Below, piece after piece: positions 63,077 to 64,000 of a stretch of DNA of 64,000 nucleotides. The stretch is from NCBI GenBank assembly GCA_029551395.1, contig JAKPFN010000123.1, positions 1-64,000 of the forward strand, given 5' to 3'. This stretch comes from Armatimonadota bacterium. Its GTDB lineage: Bacteria > Armatimonadota > UBA5829 > DTLH01. Made by a program: the position numbers and the translations under genes. The notes under the pieces are model-generated. The model searched no databases and was not told where the DNA came from. It saw nothing but the letters and a program-made list of their open reading frames with translations. Every line of letters starts with the position of its first letter. Position 1 is the stretch's first letter.

Positions 63077-63767
63077 ACTTTACTGCCTCTGTCAGCGCTC
63101 TTTCGACTTCCTTGAGCTGTGTGTCGATTCGGGCGTCCAGATGTCCGTTCCCGGATTCTATAAGACACCCACCTTTATCAACACGGCGGTCTTCGATGAC
63201 TTCAACCGCTCTGATACCATCACAAGAACTCATTATTTCTTCTTTGTGTTCTCGTACAAGTTGATAATCTTCGGGATTGACCCGTATTTTTAAGTCCTGA
63301 CGATCCCTGAGCTGTCGAAGCCCTTCCTTAATAGTGGTCAGGACGAACCCATCACTATCATCTATCCTGCTGCGGACGATTTTTTGTGCTATATCAACAG
63401 CCAATTTAAGCAGTTGAGGCTCCATTAGTGACCAGAACTGGTCAAGCTGCCGGGCAGCATCATGTTCTAGCTCTACAAATTTGTTTTTCAGCACTTCATG
63501 CTCTGCATCGAGCTGTCTCAACCCTTCTTCGTAGCCTTCCCGATATGCAGCAGAGCGGATAGATTCCGCTTCATCTGATGCAGCTTGAACGAGCGATTCT
63601 GCTTCGATTTTTGCCTGTTCTATTATCTGTGCTGCTATCTCTTCCGGTGATTGGACTAAATCCTGGCAATCCTGCACATCAGCCAGACTTCTCTGCGGTG
63701 GATCCACAATATACTGCTGCTCCGGGTCGAAATTAAGCAGCGAGGTCTTCTTGATAACTCGATTCAA
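63045..63767 (-). CDS. fliH: Flagellar export stator protein FliH
   Basis: About 240 residues. Long helical middle with AAQIIEQAKIEAESLVQAA and a C-terminal V/A-ATPase-E-like domain (LLKLAVDIAQKIVRSRIDD). TTG 63767 with AGGAGG 9 bases upstream gives the start LNRVIKK, matching the family's x-R-[VI]-I-K start; the longer frame to 63800 overlaps fliG further. It regulates FliI. Confidence 0.9.
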   Translation of the reverse strand: MNRVIKKTSLLNFDPEQQYIVDPPQRSLADVQDCQDLVQSPEEIAAQIIEQAKIEAESLVQAASDEAESIRSAAYREGYEEGLRQLDAEHEVLKNKFVELEHDAARQLDQFWSLMEPQLLKLAVDIAQKIVRSRIDDSDGFVLTTIKEGLRQLRDRQDLKIRVNPEDYQLVREHKEEIMSSCDGIRAVEVIEDRRVDKGGCLIESGNGHLDARIDTQLKEVERALTEAVKYGKSPVPAES

Positions 63768-64000
63768 GCGATGATTCCTCCTCTGCTGTTCCTTCGACAA
63801 CTACATCATCAGAGTTTCTAAGCATTGCTTCACCACTGGCAAGGAGTCTTCTGACGACATAAACAATCTTTTGCTGGGCTGCTTCGACATCTTTAGCCCT
63901 GACATTAGTAATCAGTTCCAAGTCTTCCTTAAGCATCTCCGCCACACGTTCAGACATGTTCTTGAATATGAGGTCTTTGAGTACATCATCCGCGCCTTTG
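63733..64000 (-). CDS. fliG: Flagellar motor switch protein FliG, C-terminal part
   Basis: The frame enters at the right edge and reads GADDVLKDLIFKNMSERVAEMLKEDLELI and VRAKDVEAAQQKIVYVVRRLLASGEAML before a tail rich in Glu/Ser. This is the FliG C-terminal torque domain preceding its last helix. The 5' part lies beyond the window. It overlaps fliH. Confidence 0.95.
   Translation of the reverse strand, partial: KGADDVLKDLIFKNMSERVAEMLKEDLELITNVRAKDVEAAQQKIVYVVRRLLASGEAMLRNSDDVVVEGTAEEESSLESSYQEDLAA

Noticed and set aside
1-64000. CRISPR array
   Set aside because: No regularly spaced direct repeats with unique spacers were seen; the short repeats are irregular words or a two-unit duplication.

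Overview
The window looks like chromosomal DNA of a flagellated, exopolysaccharide-producing diderm bacterium. The prepilin-like protein at 36757-37611 ([16 protein letters not shown] followed by an [10 protein letters not shown] stretch), the exosortase/PEP-CTERM system and the flagellar gene order are the style I associate with Armatimonadota. That assignment is an inference from protein style, not from a marker gene. The window divides into four zones.

(1) 1-22357, plus strand apart from one edge gene: an exopolysaccharide locus. It encodes a Wzz/BY-kinase copolymerase, an exosortase fused to EpsI, an initiating sugar-phosphate transferase, four GT4 glycosyltransferases, a DegT-type aminotransferase, one PEP-CTERM substrate protein, a Wzx-type flippase, a Wzy/ligase-type polymerase, a polysaccharide deacetylase, a CapA-like phosphoesterase, a PaaK-like adenylating enzyme, a secreted glycosidase-like protein, and Gmd + Fcl for GDP-L-fucose. 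Many genes overlap or abut, so much of it is probably co-transcribed. A minus-strand gene runs off the left edge; it belongs to a cysteine-containing family I have seen beside such loci and starts to repeat its own domain at the edge.

(2) 22358-24303: a decayed mobile island. A tRNA-Val(GAC) gene (24121-24195, minus strand) has its 3' half duplicated in the same orientation at 22409-22452 (41/44 identical). Between the copies lie a DnaQ-BRCT exonuclease gene with a consensus promoter and the C-terminal remnant of a serine recombinase.

(3) 24303-41991: mostly minus-strand accessory and housekeeping genes. They include a TPR protein translationally coupled to a lipoprotein alpha/beta hydrolase, a HerA-NurA pair with a readable promoter, an N-terminally truncated RHS gene overlapping a possible immunity gene, a PRC/MgtE_N/CBS protein lying in the same reading frame as a divergent Nramp transporter and separated from it by a single TAG, two secreted proteins of unknown function and a DUF1559-type prepilin. 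Between them are stretches of low-complexity intergenic repeats.

(4) 41992-64000, minus strand: a large flagellar/chemotaxis cluster. In transcription order it is fliG-fliH-fliI-fliJ-SLT-fliK-flgD-cheX-TIGR02530-flgE-flbD-motA-motB-fliL-fliM-fliN-fliO-fliP-fliQ-fliR-flhB-flhA-flhF-flhG-PilZ-(small)-fliA-(small)-DUF6115, ending in a strong hairpin. Oddities are a LysM domain on FliO, a CheX-like protein without recognisable catalytic residues and an unannotated 42-codon frame before flgE.

The items most worth following up are the single-stop PRC/MgtE_N/CBS-Nramp arrangement, the tRNA-Val island, the RHS/immunity pair and the LysM-FliO fusion.
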